64,000 bases of DNA from Amycolatopsis balhimycina FH 1894 (GTDB taxonomy: Bacteria > Actinomycetota > Actinomycetes > Mycobacteriales > Pseudonocardiaceae), in the NCBI RefSeq assembly GCF_000384295.1, contig NZ_KB913037.1, positions 6,010,822 to 6,074,821 of the forward strand. The letters are read 5' to 3'. The position numbers and the translations under genes were made by a program. Positions 25,262 through 35,475 of this stretch are shown here, in pieces. Numbering within the stretch: the first letter of the stretch is position 1; each line of letters begins with the position of its first letter. A model generated the notes under the pieces. That model worked only from the letters and a program-made list of their open reading frames with translations. It was not told the origin of the DNA and ran no database searches.

Positions 25262-27358
25262 ATGCCCCCACGTTCAGAACCCCCCACCGGCAGCACCCCG
25301 CACGATTCCGCGGCCGAAGGCCCCACCGGCAAGCGGTCGGACCCGGACGCGACCGAGCCGGCGGGATCCGCGCCCGTCGACGCCACCGGGGACACGAGGG
25401 ATTCGGTTGCGCCGCCCACCGACTCCACCGGCGCCGGCCGGAGGCCTGGCGAGGCAGTGGAGGGCGCGCGGGATTCGGTCGGGTCGCCGCGGCCGGGCAG
25501 CAGCGGAACCGCGAAAGGCGAGTCCACCGGCACCGCCCGGAGGTCCGGCAAACCTGCCGGTCCCACGCCGCGATCCGCCGTTTCCCCCGCAACCCGTCAA
25601 CCGGCGCCGAACTCGGCCTGGGCCGCCGAGGACACCGACGACGCAAGCCTCTCGCCTCTCCTGAGCGCGGCCCTCGGACTCGTCGCCCTCGGCGCCGTCG
25701 CTCTCGCCGTCGCCGGGATGGTTCCCGTCTCGCCCGCCGCCGCGCCCGGGTTCGCCGGCTGGCCGTGGCTGGCCGTTCTCGCGCTCGCTCCGGCCGTGGC
25801 CGCCGGCTGGGCCGCCGTCACGAAACACCCGCGGCTCGGCGGGGGGATCGTCCTCGGCCTCGCCGCCCTGGCGCCCGGGCGGCTCGTGCTCGACCTCCAG
25901 TTCGCCGTCAACGGCCCGCTCACCATCCGGCCCGAGCTGTACCTGCCCGACCGGTTCCTCGGCGGCTCGGCCGTCGGCGCCGGGTTCTGGCTGCTCGTCG
26001 CCGGGCACGTCCTCACCTGCGCCGCCGGGGTGCTCGCCTGGCGGGCGCACCGGAGCCACGAAGAACCCGAACGCCGTCGCTGGCGGCTGCTCGCGCCGCT
26101 GCTCGCCGTCGTCGCCGGGGTCGGGCTGCTGACCGCTCCCGTCGACTCCGACAACGGCTTCCTCCTGGCCCGCGCCGCCTTCGAAGGGCCCTGGCCCGCC
26201 CTCGGCGGGTACCTCCTGCTCGCCGCCGCGTTGCCGCTGGCCGCCGCGCTCGCTCTCGCCGCTCCGTCCGAAAGCACCGCCCGCGGGGCACTCGCCGGGC
26301 TGACCGCCGGGGCCTTCGGGGTCGCCGTGCCGCCCGTGCTGGCCGGTCTCTACCGCTCCGACCTGCACGTCACCTGGGGACCCGTCCTGGTGCTCGGGGC
26401 GACCGCCGTCATCGGCGGCCTCGCCTTCACGCCGCTCGCCGAGAAGACCGAGAAGCCCGAAGCGGACCTCGCCGGCGCCGCGAAGCTGCCCGGCCTCTTC
26501 TGGTGGCGGCTCACCACCGGGCTGCTGGGCCTGGCCACCGCGATCGCCGCCGTCATCGGCAGCGTCACGTCGCAGGTCGCCGTCACCGCACTGAACCCGG
26601 GCGCCACCACGCCGGTCAGTGCCGCCGCCGCGAGCCCAGCCCGGTGGTTCCTGCTCACCGCCGCGCTCGTGCTCGCCGTGCTCGCCGTCGGCACGCTGGT
26701 CCCGAAAACCGCGCCGGCGGCGCGGCCGCTGCTCGGGCTCGCCTGGGCCGGGATCGTCCTGGCCGGCACGGCCGTCCTCACCACGGCGCTGACCGCCACC
26801 CAGGCCGGCAACCTCGCCGGGTTCGGGGGAACCGGCGCCACCCCGGCCTTCACCTACGACCTCGGCGCCGGCGCGGCCTGGACGTTCGCCGCGCTCGTGC
26901 TCGCCGCTCTCACCGCGCTCGCCGCCGCCGGGACCGGCGTCGTCGAACGGGAGGACACCGGGGAAGAGGCCGGGCCGGGCAAGAACGTGCTCACCCCCGT
27001 CGTGGCCGGCGGGGTGCTGGCGGTCGCCGCGTTCGGGCTGCCCGTCTTCGGCGTTCCCGGCTACGTCGCGCCCGGGCTCTGGTCGAACTTCGACACCCCT
27101 TCGTGGGGACTGCTGACCGCCGCCGCGGTCGTCCTCGGCGCCGCGCTGCTGGCGCTGCGTTCCCGGCCGAAGCCGGCGGCGGCGCTGCTGTCCGGTGCTG
27201 CCCTGCTCGTCGCGCTGCACGCCGCGGAGCTGCCGCTCGTCGGCGGCGCGCTCGGCGACGCGAGCCCGTCGACGGGCTTCTGGGTCGCCCTCGCGGCCGT
27301 GGCGGCGCTGCTCGTCGCGGCGGGCATGTCCGCCGCGGGCGGGCGCGAAGCACCGTGA
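25262..27358 (+). CDS. Polytopic membrane protein with long Pro/Ser/Thr-rich N terminus
   Basis: The 698-residue protein has a disordered, Pro/Gly/Thr-rich cytoplasmic region (~1-125) and then about 14 hydrophobic segments rich in Ala and Leu, with no obvious polar catalytic loop. I recognise no transporter or enzyme signature. ATG 25262 follows a TAGCGT box closely. Its stop overlaps the GTG of the next gene by four bases (GTGA), so it is translated together with the B12-like protein and may form one functional unit with it. Confidence 0.75.
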   Translation: MPPRSEPPTGSTPHDSAAEGPTGKRSDPDATEPAGSAPVDATGDTRDSVAPPTDSTGAGRRPGEAVEGARDSVGSPRPGSSGTAKGESTGTARRSGKPAGPTPRSAVSPATRQPAPNSAWAAEDTDDASLSPLLSAALGLVALGAVALAVAGMVPVSPAAAPGFAGWPWLAVLALAPAVAAGWAAVTKHPRLGGGIVLGLAALAPGRLVLDLQFAVNGPLTIRPELYLPDRFLGGSAVGAGFWLLVAGHVLTCAAGVLAWRAHRSHEEPERRRWRLLAPLLAVVAGVGLLTAPVDSDNGFLLARAAFEGPWPALGGYLLLAAALPLAAALALAAPSESTARGALAGLTAGAFGVAVPPVLAGLYRSDLHVTWGPVLVLGATAVIGGLAFTPLAEKTEKPEADLAGAAKLPGLFWWRLTTGLLGLATAIAAVIGSVTSQVAVTALNPGATTPVSAAAASPARWFLLTAALVLAVLAVGTLVPKTAPAARPLLGLAWAGIVLAGTAVLTTALTATQAGNLAGFGGTGATPAFTYDLGAGAAWTFAALVLAALTALAAAGTGVVEREDTGEEAGPGKNVLTPVVAGGVLAVAAFGLPVFGVPGYVAPGLWSNFDTPSWGLLTAAAVVLGAALLALRSRPKPAAALLSGAALLVALHAAELPLVGGALGDASPSTGFWVALAAVAALLVAAGMSAAGGREAP

Positions 27359-27645
27359 TCCGCGTGCTCGTCGTCGAGTTCACCCGCCTCGACCCGGCCG
27401 CCGTCGCGCTCGGGCGCTTCCTGCGTGACGAAGGCCTCGAAGTCATCCACGCCGGACCCCTCGGCACCGTTGAACAGATCCTTCGCACCGCCGAACAAGA
27501 GGACCCGGACGCGGTCGTAGTCCTCGGTGACGAGCCGCCGGACCTGCCCGGTCTCCGTGTCTTCACCGACCCGGAAGAAGCCGCGGAGTGGGCTTCCGGT
27601 GGGCGGTCTCACACCGGTGACGCACCGTCTGACCGCGTACGGTGA
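27355..27645 (+). CDS. Degenerate cobalamin-binding-like (methylmalonyl-CoA mutase C-terminal type) protein
   Basis: The 96-residue protein [19 protein letters not shown] continues [18 protein letters not shown] and [14 protein letters not shown], which follows the Rossmann-like pattern of the MCM small B12 domain (GLDGHDRGAK, LRDAGFEVIYTG). The Asp-x-His-x-x-Gly ligand motif is replaced by Asp-Pro-Ala-Ala-Val-Ala, so the cobalt-ligating His is missing and cobalamin binding is unlikely in base-off form. It starts with GTG overlapping the stop of the membrane protein. Roughly 120 bp downstream begins sucC. Function unknown. Confidence 0.7.
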   Translation: MIRVLVVEFTRLDPAAVALGRFLRDEGLEVIHAGPLGTVEQILRTAEQEDPDAVVVLGDEPPDLPGLRVFTDPEEAAEWASGGRSHTGDAPSDRVR

Positions 27646-27763
27646 CCGACTTCACCAGGTGCGGAGTCCCCTGCGTCTGCGCAGGTCGCTAACCTCGACT
27701 GGTCCGACAGCGCGGTCCGGTCGCGGACCACCTGCAGTGGCGTGTCGTCAGGAGACTGGAGTA

Positions 27764-28933
27764 GTGGACCTCTACGAGTACCAGGCGAGGGATCTCTTCG
27801 CCGCCCACGGAGTACCGGTTCTGCCGGGCTCGGTGGCTAGCACCCCCGAAGAAGCCAAGACCGCCGCGGAGCAGATCGGCACCCAGGTCGTCGTCAAGGC
27901 GCAGGTGAAGGTCGGCGGCCGCGGCAAGGCGGGCGGCGTCAAGCTGGCCCAGACGCCGGACGAGGCGAAGGAGAAGGCGGAAGCCATCCTCGGTCTCGAC
28001 ATCAAGGGCCACATCACGCGTCGCGTGCTCGTGGCCGAAGCCTCGGACATCGCGTCCGAGTACTACTTCTCCTTCCTGCTGGACCGCGCGAACCGCACGT
28101 TCCTGGCGATGGCGTCCTCCGAGGGCGGCATGGAGATCGAGCAGCTCGCGGTCGAGCGGCCCGACGCGCTCGCGAAGATCCCCGTCGACGCGATCGCCGG
28201 TGTGGACAAGGCGAAGGCGCTCGAGATCCTGAAGGCCGGCAACTTCCCGGCCGACATCATCGACGAGGCCGCCGACGTCGTCGTGAAGCTCTGGGAGACC
28301 TTCGTCTCCGAGGACGCCACGCTGGTCGAGGTCAACCCGCTGGTCCGCGACCCGCAGGACAAGATCATCGCCCTCGACGGCAAGGTCACCCTCGACGAGA
28401 ACGCGGACTTCCGCCAGCCGGGCCACGAAGCCCTGGTGGACAAGGACGCGGAGAACCCGCTCGAGGCGAAGGCCAAGGCCAAGAACCTCAACTACGTCAA
28501 GCTCGACGGCCAGGTCGGCATCATCGGCAACGGCGCGGGTCTCGTGATGTCCACTTTGGACGTCGTGGCGTACGCGGGCGAGAAGCACGGCGGCGTCAAG
28601 CCCGCCAACTTCCTCGACATCGGCGGCGGCGCGTCGGCCGAGGTCATGGCGGCCGGGCTGGACGTCATCCTCAACGACACCGACGTGAAGAGCGTCTTCG
28701 TCAACGTCTTCGGCGGCATCACCGCCTGCGACGCGGTGGCGAACGGCATCGTCGAGGCCCTGAAGATCCTGGGCGACGAGGCCGCCAAGCCGCTGGTCGT
28801 CCGCCTGGACGGCAACAACGTCGTCGAGGGTCGCCAGATCCTGGCCGACGCGAACCACCCGCTGGTCACCGTGGTGGACACAATGGACAACGCGGCCGAC
28901 AAGGCTGCCGAGCTCGCCGCGGCAGGTGCGTGA
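27764..28933 (+). CDS. sucC: Succinyl-CoA synthetase, beta subunit
   Basis: The 389-residue subunit starts at GTG 27764 ([16 protein letters not shown]) after CAGGAGACTGG. The ATP-grasp domain occupies about 1-235 ([21 protein letters not shown]) and the CoA-ligase-type domain the remainder, with [15 protein letters not shown] and [15 protein letters not shown] contributing to the phosphate site. It forms the alpha/beta enzyme that interconverts succinyl-CoA and succinate with NTP formation in the TCA cycle. sucD follows immediately. Order and neighbours match Rv0951-Rv0952. Confidence 0.98.
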   Translation: MDLYEYQARDLFAAHGVPVLPGSVASTPEEAKTAAEQIGTQVVVKAQVKVGGRGKAGGVKLAQTPDEAKEKAEAILGLDIKGHITRRVLVAEASDIASEYYFSFLLDRANRTFLAMASSEGGMEIEQLAVERPDALAKIPVDAIAGVDKAKALEILKAGNFPADIIDEAADVVVKLWETFVSEDATLVEVNPLVRDPQDKIIALDGKVTLDENADFRQPGHEALVDKDAENPLEAKAKAKNLNYVKLDGQVGIIGNGAGLVMSTLDVVAYAGEKHGGVKPANFLDIGGGASAEVMAAGLDVILNDTDVKSVFVNVFGGITACDAVANGIVEALKILGDEAAKPLVVRLDGNNVVEGRQILADANHPLVTVVDTMDNAADKAAELAAAGA

Positions 28934-28935
28934 AG

Positions 28936-29826
28936 ATGTCGATCTTCCTGAACGAGAACAGCAAGGTCATCGTGCAGGGGCTCACCGGCTCCGAGGGCAT
29001 GAAGCACGCGACCAAGATGCTGAAGTCCGGCACGAACATCGTGGGTGGCGTCAACGCCCGCAAGGCCGGCCAGACCGTCACCATCGATGGCAAGGACCTC
29101 AAGGTCTTCGGCACCGTCGAAGAGGCGATCAAGGAGACCGGCGCCGACGTGTCGGTCATCTTCGTGCCGCCGAAGTTCGCCAAGGACGCGGTCCTCGAGG
29201 CGATCGACGCCGAGATCCCGCTCGCCGTGGTGATCACCGAGGGCATCCCGGTGCACGACTCGGCCTACTTCTGGGCCCACGCCGTCGCCAAGGGCAACAC
29301 GACCCGGATCATCGGGCCGAACTGCCCCGGCGTGATCAGCCCGGGCAAGTCGAACGCCGGCATCATCCCGGCCGACATCTCCGGCCCGGGCCAGATCGGC
29401 CTCGTGTCGAAGTCCGGCACGCTGACCTACCAGATGATGTACGAGCTGCGGGACATCGGCTTCTCCACCGCGGTCGGCATCGGCGGTGACCCGATCATCG
29501 GCACCACGCACATCGACGCCCTCGAGGCGTTCGAGGCGGACCCCGAGACCAAGGTCATCGTGATGATCGGCGAGATCGGTGGCGACGCCGAAGAGCGCGC
29601 CGCGGCCTACATCAAGGAGAACGTGACGAAGCCGGTCGTCGGTTACGTCGCGGGCTTCACCGCGCCCGAGGGCAAGACCATGGGCCACGCGGGCGCCATC
29701 GTGTCGGGCTCCTCCGGCACGGCCGCCGCGAAGAAGGAGGCCCTCGAGGCCGCCGGCGTCAAGGTCGGCAAGACCCCGAGCGAGACCGCCGTCCTCGCGC
29801 GTGAGCTGTACAACAGCCTCGGCTGA
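28936..29826 (+). CDS. sucD: Succinyl-CoA synthetase, alpha subunit
   Basis: The 296-residue subunit is taken from ATG 28936 ([21 protein letters not shown]), the usual family start; a GTG at 28930 that overlaps the sucC stop is the alternative and would couple translation. The CoA-binding Rossmann domain is N-terminal (~1-125). Phospho-His251 in [13 protein letters not shown] is present, as is ITEGIPVHD. It carries the phosphohistidine intermediate of the complex. A 13-bp hairpin ends the operon. Confidence 0.98.
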   Translation: MSIFLNENSKVIVQGLTGSEGMKHATKMLKSGTNIVGGVNARKAGQTVTIDGKDLKVFGTVEEAIKETGADVSVIFVPPKFAKDAVLEAIDAEIPLAVVITEGIPVHDSAYFWAHAVAKGNTTRIIGPNCPGVISPGKSNAGIIPADISGPGQIGLVSKSGTLTYQMMYELRDIGFSTAVGIGGDPIIGTTHIDALEAFEADPETKVIVMIGEIGGDAEERAAAYIKENVTKPVVGYVAGFTAPEGKTMGHAGAIVSGSSGTAAAKKEALEAAGVKVGKTPSETAVLARELYNSLG

Positions 29827-29847
29827 GCACGAACAGTAATTGCAGGT

Positions 29848-29878
29848 AGAGCCGGGCACCTTCACGGTGCCCGGCTCT
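29848..29878 (+). terminator. Terminator of sucCD
   Basis: AGAGCCGGGCACC pairs perfectly with 29866-29878 around a 5-nt loop, starting 22 bp after the sucD stop. TGCCGCGTTTC follows. Confidence 0.8.
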
Positions 29879-30029
29879 GCCGCGTTTCGGCACGAAACCT
29901 GCCGAGGTATTCACGCGTCTGGTGGGCTGGCGGCTTGCGAGTGCGCTAGCGTTCTGCGCACACAAGCCGCCTCGTCTTCCTTGGGCGCCGCGCGTCCGAA
30001 GTGCCGGTCGAACCGACAGGAGTGCATCG

Positions 30030-30806
30030 ATGACCTTCCCCAGCGGCGGGCCTGGCTACCCCCAGCAGGGTGGCGGCCAGCAGCCCCCCGGACCGCCGTC
30101 CAGTGGCTTCCCGGCGCAGCAGCAGCAGCCGCACTCGCACCAGGCGCCGTCCGGTGGCGGTCCCGCGGGCCTGCCGCAGAACCTGCCGCTGCTGCTCGCC
30201 CTGGTCGTCGCCGTCTTCGCCGTCGTGCAGTACTTCCTCGGCTTCTCCGACAACGGCGACGTCGGCCTCGGCGGGACGTTCCTGCTGGGCGGTGGCCTGC
30301 TCGCCGCGATGCACGCCCTGCCGAAGGGCCCGAAGACGCTGCCGTTCGCGGCCCTGTTCAGCGTCCTCGGCGCGCTCGAGGTCCTGGACTCGCTGGTCGG
30401 GATGCAGACTTCGCCCGGCATCGTCACCGTCATCCTGATCCTGGGGATCCTGCAGATGATCGCCGCGGTCGGCGCGCTGCTGATCGAGCACGACGTCATC
30501 AAGCCGCCGGCGCCGAAGCCCGCCGCGCCGTCCTACGGCGGCCAGTACGGACAGCCCGGTCAGCAGCAACAGCAGCAGTACGGCCAGCCCGGTCAGCAGT
30601 TCGGCCAGCAGGGCCACGGCCCGGCCGGTGAGCAGCAGGCGGCGCCGTTCTCGCAGCCGGGCCAGTACGGTTCGCCGAACCCGCCGTCGACCACTCCGCC
30701 GCCGGGGCAGCAGGCCACGACGTACGCCCCGCAGCAGGGCCAGTTCTTCCAGCAGCCGCCGTCGGACAACCCGGGCACCCCGCCCGGTGGCTTCGGCAAG
30801 AGCTGA
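30030..30806 (+). CDS. DUF5336 four-helix membrane protein (Rv0954-like)
   Basis: The 258-residue protein has a Gly/Pro/Gln-rich N terminus (~45 residues), four membrane helices (about 48-165) and a Gln/Pro/Gly-rich C-terminal tail with YGQPGQQ repeats. Composition, topology and the position after sucCD match the mycobacterial 34-kDa antigen family (Rv0954), reported as a divisome-associated membrane protein. A TAGCGT -10 at about 29948 gives a leader of about 75 nt. GACAGGAG precedes the ATG. Confidence 0.85.
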   Translation: MTFPSGGPGYPQQGGGQQPPGPPSSGFPAQQQQPHSHQAPSGGGPAGLPQNLPLLLALVVAVFAVVQYFLGFSDNGDVGLGGTFLLGGGLLAAMHALPKGPKTLPFAALFSVLGALEVLDSLVGMQTSPGIVTVILILGILQMIAAVGALLIEHDVIKPPAPKPAAPSYGGQYGQPGQQQQQQYGQPGQQFGQQGHGPAGEQQAAPFSQPGQYGSPNPPSTTPPPGQQATTYAPQQGQFFQQPPSDNPGTPPGGFGKS

Positions 30807-30820
30807 CTCAGCCGCTCCCG

Positions 30821-30859
30821 AAACACCCGCTGTGACCCTCCGTGGCACGGCGGGTGTTT
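30821..30859 (+). terminator. Rho-independent-like terminator
   Basis: AAACACCCGC (30821-30830) pairs with GCGGGTGTTT (30850-30859) and is followed by a further T. It lies 15 bp after the DUF5336 gene. Confidence 0.75.
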
Positions 30860-30961
30860 TGCGTTCGCGGGTTACCCGACCGGGTGGGTTAGCTTCCCCA
30901 CGTCTCCGCGCGGCGGCGAGCCTCACCCGGATGGACCAGCCCGGATGTCAGGGTGCGGATC

Positions 30962-32419
30962 ATGGAACTGCTCACCGACGACCCCCGCCCACCGGGTGAC
31001 GTCGTGGGCAGCCCCGGCACCGGGCTCTCCCGGGCGGCCCGGCTGCGGGTGCTGTTCGCCGCCGCGCTGGGCCCGCTGGTCACCGGCTACGCCGCCGTCG
31101 CGACGGTGCTGGCCCTGGTCACCCTGACCGCCGAACGCACTGCCTTCTCCGCCACCGGGGTGCTGCTGGCCGCCGGGCCCGGCTGGCTCGCCGCCCTTCA
31201 GGTGCGTGTCGGCCTAGGCGGCCATCCGCTCGGTGTGCTGCCGCTGCTGCCGACGCTCGGCGCGTTCGCCTTGGCCGCGCGGACGGCGTCCGGCGCCGTC
31301 CAGCGCCTCGGCTGCCGGTCGTTCCGCGAAGCGCTGCCCGTCCTCGTCGCGGTCGCCGGCGCGCACGCGGTGTTCGGGCTGGTCGTCGCCCTGGCGGCGC
31401 AGGGCTCGGCGGTGACGGCGAACCCGCCGGCCGCGTTCGCCGTGCCCGGGCTGCTCGCCGCAGTGGCCTCCTTCGCGGGCATCACCTGGTCATGCGGGCT
31501 GCCGGACGTCGTCGCCGAACGCCTCGACCCGCTGGCCGTGCGCGGGCTGCGGGCCGGTGCGCTGGGGCTCGCGGTGCTGCTGGCCTGCGGCGCGGCCGTG
31601 TTCACCGTCGCGACCGCCGTTTCGTGGGCGACGGTGTCCGACATCTACGAGCCCGCCTTCGGCACCAGCTTCGGGCTCTTCGTGCTTTCCGTCCTGTACC
31701 TGCCGAACGCCGTGACGGCTGCGCTGTCCTTCGTCACCGGGCCGGGGTTCTCGATCGGCTCGCTGAACGTCGGCATGTTCGGCTACCGCGGCGCCGCCGT
31801 GCCCGGCGTCCCGGTGCTCGGCGGCCTGCCCGACCACCACGCCGCGTGGTGGCCCGCGCTGCTGGTGCTGCCCACGGCGGCCGGGGTGCTGGTCGGCTGG
31901 TCGCTGCGCAAGGCCGACGCCGATCCGGCCCAGCGCATCCGCGCGGTGGCGGTGGCCGGCGCGGTCGTCGCGCTCGGCTGCGTCGTGCTGGGCACGCTGT
32001 CCGGCGGACGGCTCGGCGACGGCCCGTTCGACCCGGTGAGCGTCCCGGTCGGCGTCGCTTCGGTCGTCGCCTTCTGCTGGATCGTCATCCCGGGCTCCTT
32101 TACCGCCTTCTTCGCCGGCGAGCACGAGCCGCCCGCGCCGCCGCCGGAAGCGCTCGAAGACAACCAGGCCTTCGAGGATGCCGAAGACGTCGACGCCGAT
32201 GAAGCGGCCGAAGCAGTCGAGGAACTCGAAGCGTCCGAAGAGGACGAAGAAGCCGAAGTCACCGAAGAAGAGACCGACGAGGACGCCGAGTTCGAAGCCG
32301 AGGCCGACGCCGAACTCGGCCTCGAAGAACCGGCCGAAGACGCCCCCGCCGTCGACGAGGCTGTGACCGGAGGCACCGAGACCTGCGGCGACGTCGAGCC
32401 GGACGAGGCCGACCGTTAG
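30962..32419 (+). CDS. DUF6350 polytopic membrane protein (Rv0955-like) with acidic tail
   Basis: From ATG 30962 (GTG 30953 is possible) the protein has 485 residues. About ten hydrophobic segments span residues 20-380. The last ~105 residues are extraordinarily acidic, mostly Glu, Asp and Ala (for example EELEASEEDEEAEVTEE), and contain no hydrophobic segment, so they should be a flexible cytoplasmic tail. Family assignment rests on topology and on the slot between the Rv0954-like gene and purN, as in mycobacteria. No enzymatic motif is seen. Confidence 0.82.
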   Translation: MELLTDDPRPPGDVVGSPGTGLSRAARLRVLFAAALGPLVTGYAAVATVLALVTLTAERTAFSATGVLLAAGPGWLAALQVRVGLGGHPLGVLPLLPTLGAFALAARTASGAVQRLGCRSFREALPVLVAVAGAHAVFGLVVALAAQGSAVTANPPAAFAVPGLLAAVASFAGITWSCGLPDVVAERLDPLAVRGLRAGALGLAVLLACGAAVFTVATAVSWATVSDIYEPAFGTSFGLFVLSVLYLPNAVTAALSFVTGPGFSIGSLNVGMFGYRGAAVPGVPVLGGLPDHHAAWWPALLVLPTAAGVLVGWSLRKADADPAQRIRAVAVAGAVVALGCVVLGTLSGGRLGDGPFDPVSVPVGVASVVAFCWIVIPGSFTAFFAGEHEPPAPPPEALEDNQAFEDAEDVDADEAAEAVEELEASEEDEEAEVTEEETDEDAEFEAEADAELGLEEPAEDAPAVDEAVTGGTETCGDVEPDEADR

Positions 32420-32484
32420 GGTTGACGCGACCTGGTGAAGCGCCGTGCGCCCGGCTGCGCACCGCCCGCGGCAAGGAGCCCGCT

Positions 32485-33114
32485 CTGTCTCAACGGTTGG
32501 ACCTGCCCACTCCGGTGAAGCTCGTCGTGCTCGCGTCGGGCTCCGGCACCCTCCTGCAGGCGCTGCTGGACGCCACCGGGCGGTCCGGCTTCCCGGCCAA
32601 GGTCGTCGCCGTCGGCGCCGACCGCACCGGCATCGAGGCCCTCACCCGCGCCGAGCGCCTGAGCATCCCGTCGTTCACCGTCCGCGTCGCCGATCACCCC
32701 GACCGCGCCGCGTGGGACAAGGCGCTGACCGAGGCCGTCGCGGCGTACCGCCCCGACCTGGTCGTCTCCGCCGGGTTCATGAAGATCCTCGGGGGTGAGT
32801 TCCTCGGCCGCTTCACGGTGATCAACACGCACCCGGCGCTGCTCCCGTCCTTCCCCGGGATGCACGCGGTCCGCGACGCGCTGGAGGCCGGGGTCAAGGT
32901 CACCGGCTCGACCGTGCACTTCGCGGACGCCGGGGTCGACACCGGGCCGATCATCGCCCAGGAGGCGGTCGTCGTGGAGAGCGACGACGACGAAAACGTC
33001 CTGCACGAACGGATCAAGGCCGTCGAACGCAGGCTGCTGGTGGAAACGATCGAGCGACTCGGCCGCGGTGGCTGCGCCGTGGACGGACGAAAGGTGACAT
33101 TTCGTGAGCACTGA
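32485..33114 (+). CDS. purN: Phosphoribosylglycinamide formyltransferase
   Basis: PurN transfers the formyl group of 10-formyl-THF to GAR in purine synthesis. The fold starts at [18 protein letters not shown], and the catalytic set is visible as the Asn-x-His pair in [16 protein letters not shown] and Asp in [14 protein letters not shown]. No ATG or GTG is well placed. AAGGAG at 32473-32478 points to CTG at 32485 (reading [11 protein letters not shown]), giving 209 residues; TTG at 32497 or GTG at 32515 are alternatives. The stop lies inside purH (11-bp overlap), so the two are translated together. Confidence 0.93.
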   Translation: MSQRLDLPTPVKLVVLASGSGTLLQALLDATGRSGFPAKVVAVGADRTGIEALTRAERLSIPSFTVRVADHPDRAAWDKALTEAVAAYRPDLVVSAGFMKILGGEFLGRFTVINTHPALLPSFPGMHAVRDALEAGVKVTGSTVHFADAGVDTGPIIAQEAVVVESDDDENVLHERIKAVERRLLVETIERLGRGGCAVDGRKVTFREH

Positions 33115-34672
33115 CCTGGGACGGCGCCCGGTCCGCCGGGCGCTGATCGGCGTCTCGGACAAGGCGGGCCTCCTGGACCTCGCGACCGGCCTGCACGCGG
33201 CCGGCGTCGAGATCGTCTCCACCGGCGGCACGGCGAAGGTCATCGCCGACGCGGGTGTCCCGGTCACGCCGGTCGAGCAGGTCACCGGGTTCCCGGAGTC
33301 GCTGGACGGCCGCGTGAAGACGCTCCACCCGCACGTGCACGCCGGCCTGCTGGCCGACCAGGGCAACCCCGACCACGTCGAGCAGCTGCGCAACCTGGAC
33401 ATCGCGGCGTTCGACCTGCTGGTGGTCAACCTGTACCCGTTCGCGCAGACCGTCGCCTCCGGCGCGAGCCCCGAGGACTGCGTCGAGAACATCGACATCG
33501 GCGGCCCGGCCATGGTCCGCGCGGCGGCGAAGAACCACGGCAGCGTGGCGGTCGTCGTCGACCCGGCCCGCTACGGCTGGGTGCTCGAGCGCGTCGCCGA
33601 CGGCGGCTTCGAGTTCGAAGACCGCAAGCGCCTCGCTGCCCAGGCGTACGCGCACACGGCGGCGTACGACACGGCCGTCGCTTCGTGGTTCGCCAGTGCG
33701 TACGCCCCCGACGAGAACACTGTCGACGCCGGCTTCCCGGACTTCCTCGGCGCCACCTGGGAACGCGCCGACGTCCTGCGTTACGGCGAGAACCCGCACC
33801 AGAAGGCCGCGCTGTACAAGAGCGACCGGCCCGGCCTGGCGCACGCCGAGCAGTTGCACGGCAAGGCCATGTCGTACAACAACTACGTCGACACCGACGC
33901 AGCGCGCCGCGCCGCGTACGACTTCGCCGAGCCCGCCGTCGCGATCATCAAGCACGCCAACCCGTGCGGCATCGCGATCGGCGCGGACATCGCCGAGGCG
34001 CACCGCAAGGCGCACGCGTGCGACCCGGTTTCGGCCTACGGCGGCGTCATCGCGACGAACCGGCCGGTCAGCCGCGAGGCGGCCGAGCAGATCGCCGAGG
34101 TCTTCACCGAGGTCGTGCTGGCGCCGGACTTCGACGCCGAAGCCCTGGAGATCCTGCAGCGCAAGAAAAACATCCGGCTGCTGAAGCTGCCGGCGGCCCC
34201 GGCATTCCCGGTCGAATTCCGCCCGATCTCCGGCGGTGTCCTGCTGCAGACGGCCGACGCGATCGACGCCGCCGGGGACGACCCGGCTTCGTGGACGCTG
34301 GCCACCGGCGCGGCGGCCGACGAGCAGACCCTGCGCGACCTCGAGTTCGCGTGGCGCTCGCTGCGCGCGGTCAAGTCGAACGCCATCCTGCTGGCCGCCG
34401 ACGGCGCGACCGTCGGCGTCGGCATGGGCCAGGTCAACCGGGTCGACTCGTCGCGGCTCGCGGTGGCGCGGGCCGGCGACCGGGCCAAGGGCTCGGTCGG
34501 TGCGTCGGACGCGTTCTTCCCGTTCCCGGACGGCCTGGAGGTGCTGGTCGAGGCGGGTGTCCGCGCGATCGTGCAGCCGGGCGGATCGGTCCGCGACGCC
34601 GAGGTCATCGCGGCCGCGGAGAAGGCGGGGATCACCATGTACCTGACGGGGACACGCCACTTCGCGCACTGA
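33104..34672 (+). CDS. purH: Bifunctional AICAR formyltransferase / IMP cyclohydrolase
   Basis: The 522-residue enzyme performs the last two steps of IMP synthesis. The N-terminal cyclohydrolase (MGS-like) domain begins [14 protein letters not shown] and includes [16 protein letters not shown]. The formyltransferase domain has [14 protein letters not shown] and the catalytic Lys-His in [23 protein letters not shown] and the end [10 protein letters not shown] are family signatures. GTG start at 33104 overlaps purN by 11 bp. Length is normal. Confidence 0.97.
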   Translation: MSTDLGRRPVRRALIGVSDKAGLLDLATGLHAAGVEIVSTGGTAKVIADAGVPVTPVEQVTGFPESLDGRVKTLHPHVHAGLLADQGNPDHVEQLRNLDIAAFDLLVVNLYPFAQTVASGASPEDCVENIDIGGPAMVRAAAKNHGSVAVVVDPARYGWVLERVADGGFEFEDRKRLAAQAYAHTAAYDTAVASWFASAYAPDENTVDAGFPDFLGATWERADVLRYGENPHQKAALYKSDRPGLAHAEQLHGKAMSYNNYVDTDAARRAAYDFAEPAVAIIKHANPCGIAIGADIAEAHRKAHACDPVSAYGGVIATNRPVSREAAEQIAEVFTEVVLAPDFDAEALEILQRKKNIRLLKLPAAPAFPVEFRPISGGVLLQTADAIDAAGDDPASWTLATGAAADEQTLRDLEFAWRSLRAVKSNAILLAADGATVGVGMGQVNRVDSSRLAVARAGDRAKGSVGASDAFFPFPDGLEVLVEAGVRAIVQPGGSVRDAEVIAAAEKAGITMYLTGTRHFAH

Positions 34673-34698
34673 CCCCGCGCTTCGAGAGGGAGGGCTCG

Positions 34699-35475
34699 AT
34701 GCAGCAACCGCCGCAGTACGGCCAAGGTCGGCAGGGGTACCCGGGCCATCCCCAGCAGCCCGGGTACCCGCCTCAGGGCTACCCGCGGCAGCCGGGGTAC
34801 CCGCCGCCGGGCTATCCCCAGCAGGGCTACCCTCCGCCCGGCTACGGCGGGCCGGTGGGGCCGCCGAAGAAGAAGCGCACCGGGCTGATCCTCGGCATCG
34901 TCGGTGCTGTCGTCGTGCTGGTGGGCGCGGGTATCCCGCTGGCGATCATCGCGGGCGACTACTTCGCGAGCACCGGCGCGCAGCCGTCGTCGTCGCCGGT
35001 GCCCGCCGAGTGCCAGGTCCCGGCGCAGGTGCTGGAGAAGGCCGGCTTCCCGAGCTACGCCGGCACCAGCCCCGTCGGCACGTCGTCGCCGCTGCCCGGG
35101 CTGAAGCAGATCGGCTGCGGGTTCAAGCCGGGACCCGACGAGAACGTCCGCGACGCCACCATGAGCGTCCGGATCGTCGAGTACTCCGGAGAAGACGCGC
35201 TGCAACAGGCGAAGGACAACTTCATGCCGACGAGGCCCGAGGTGGCGCCGACCGAGGTGCGCGGCCTCGGCGACAAGGCGGCGCTGGTGCACCTGGTCAC
35301 GAAGAGCGCGTTCAGCGGCGCCGAGCTGCACGTGCTCAAGGGGACGAACGTCGTCACGGTCGAAGTGAACGGCTGGGACAAGGGGTTCTTCTCGAACTCG
35401 CCGATCCCGCAGCAGGAGTCGGACGACGCCGTGAAGGCGGTCGCCGCCGAGGTCGTCAAGAAGCTGCCGCGCTAG
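34699..35475 (+). CDS. Membrane-anchored protein with PGYPP-repeat N terminus
   Basis: The 258-residue protein starts at ATG 34699 behind GAGGGAGGG. Residues 1-55 are tandem Tyr-Pro-x-x-Pro-Gly repeats, followed by KKKR, one membrane helix (TGLILGIVGAVVVLVGAGIPLAII) and an outer domain of ~165 residues with two cysteines (AECQVPAQVLE, IGCGFKPG) that probably form a disulphide. The domain has the DUF3558-like pattern of small actinobacterial extracytoplasmic proteins. Its stop interlocks with the convergent gene as CTAG. Function unknown. Confidence 0.75.
   Translation: MQQPPQYGQGRQGYPGHPQQPGYPPQGYPRQPGYPPPGYPQQGYPPPGYGGPVGPPKKKRTGLILGIVGAVVVLVGAGIPLAIIAGDYFASTGAQPSSSPVPAECQVPAQVLEKAGFPSYAGTSPVGTSSPLPGLKQIGCGFKPGPDENVRDATMSVRIVEYSGEDALQQAKDNFMPTRPEVAPTEVRGLGDKAALVHLVTKSAFSGAELHVLKGTNVVTVEVNGWDKGFFSNSPIPQQESDDAVKAVAAEVVKKLPR

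Noticed and set aside
25274..27220. 648-aa frame on - opposite the polytopic membrane gene
   Set aside because: It is Gly/Glu/Gln/Arg-rich, typical of the reverse frame of an Ala/Leu-rich membrane gene.
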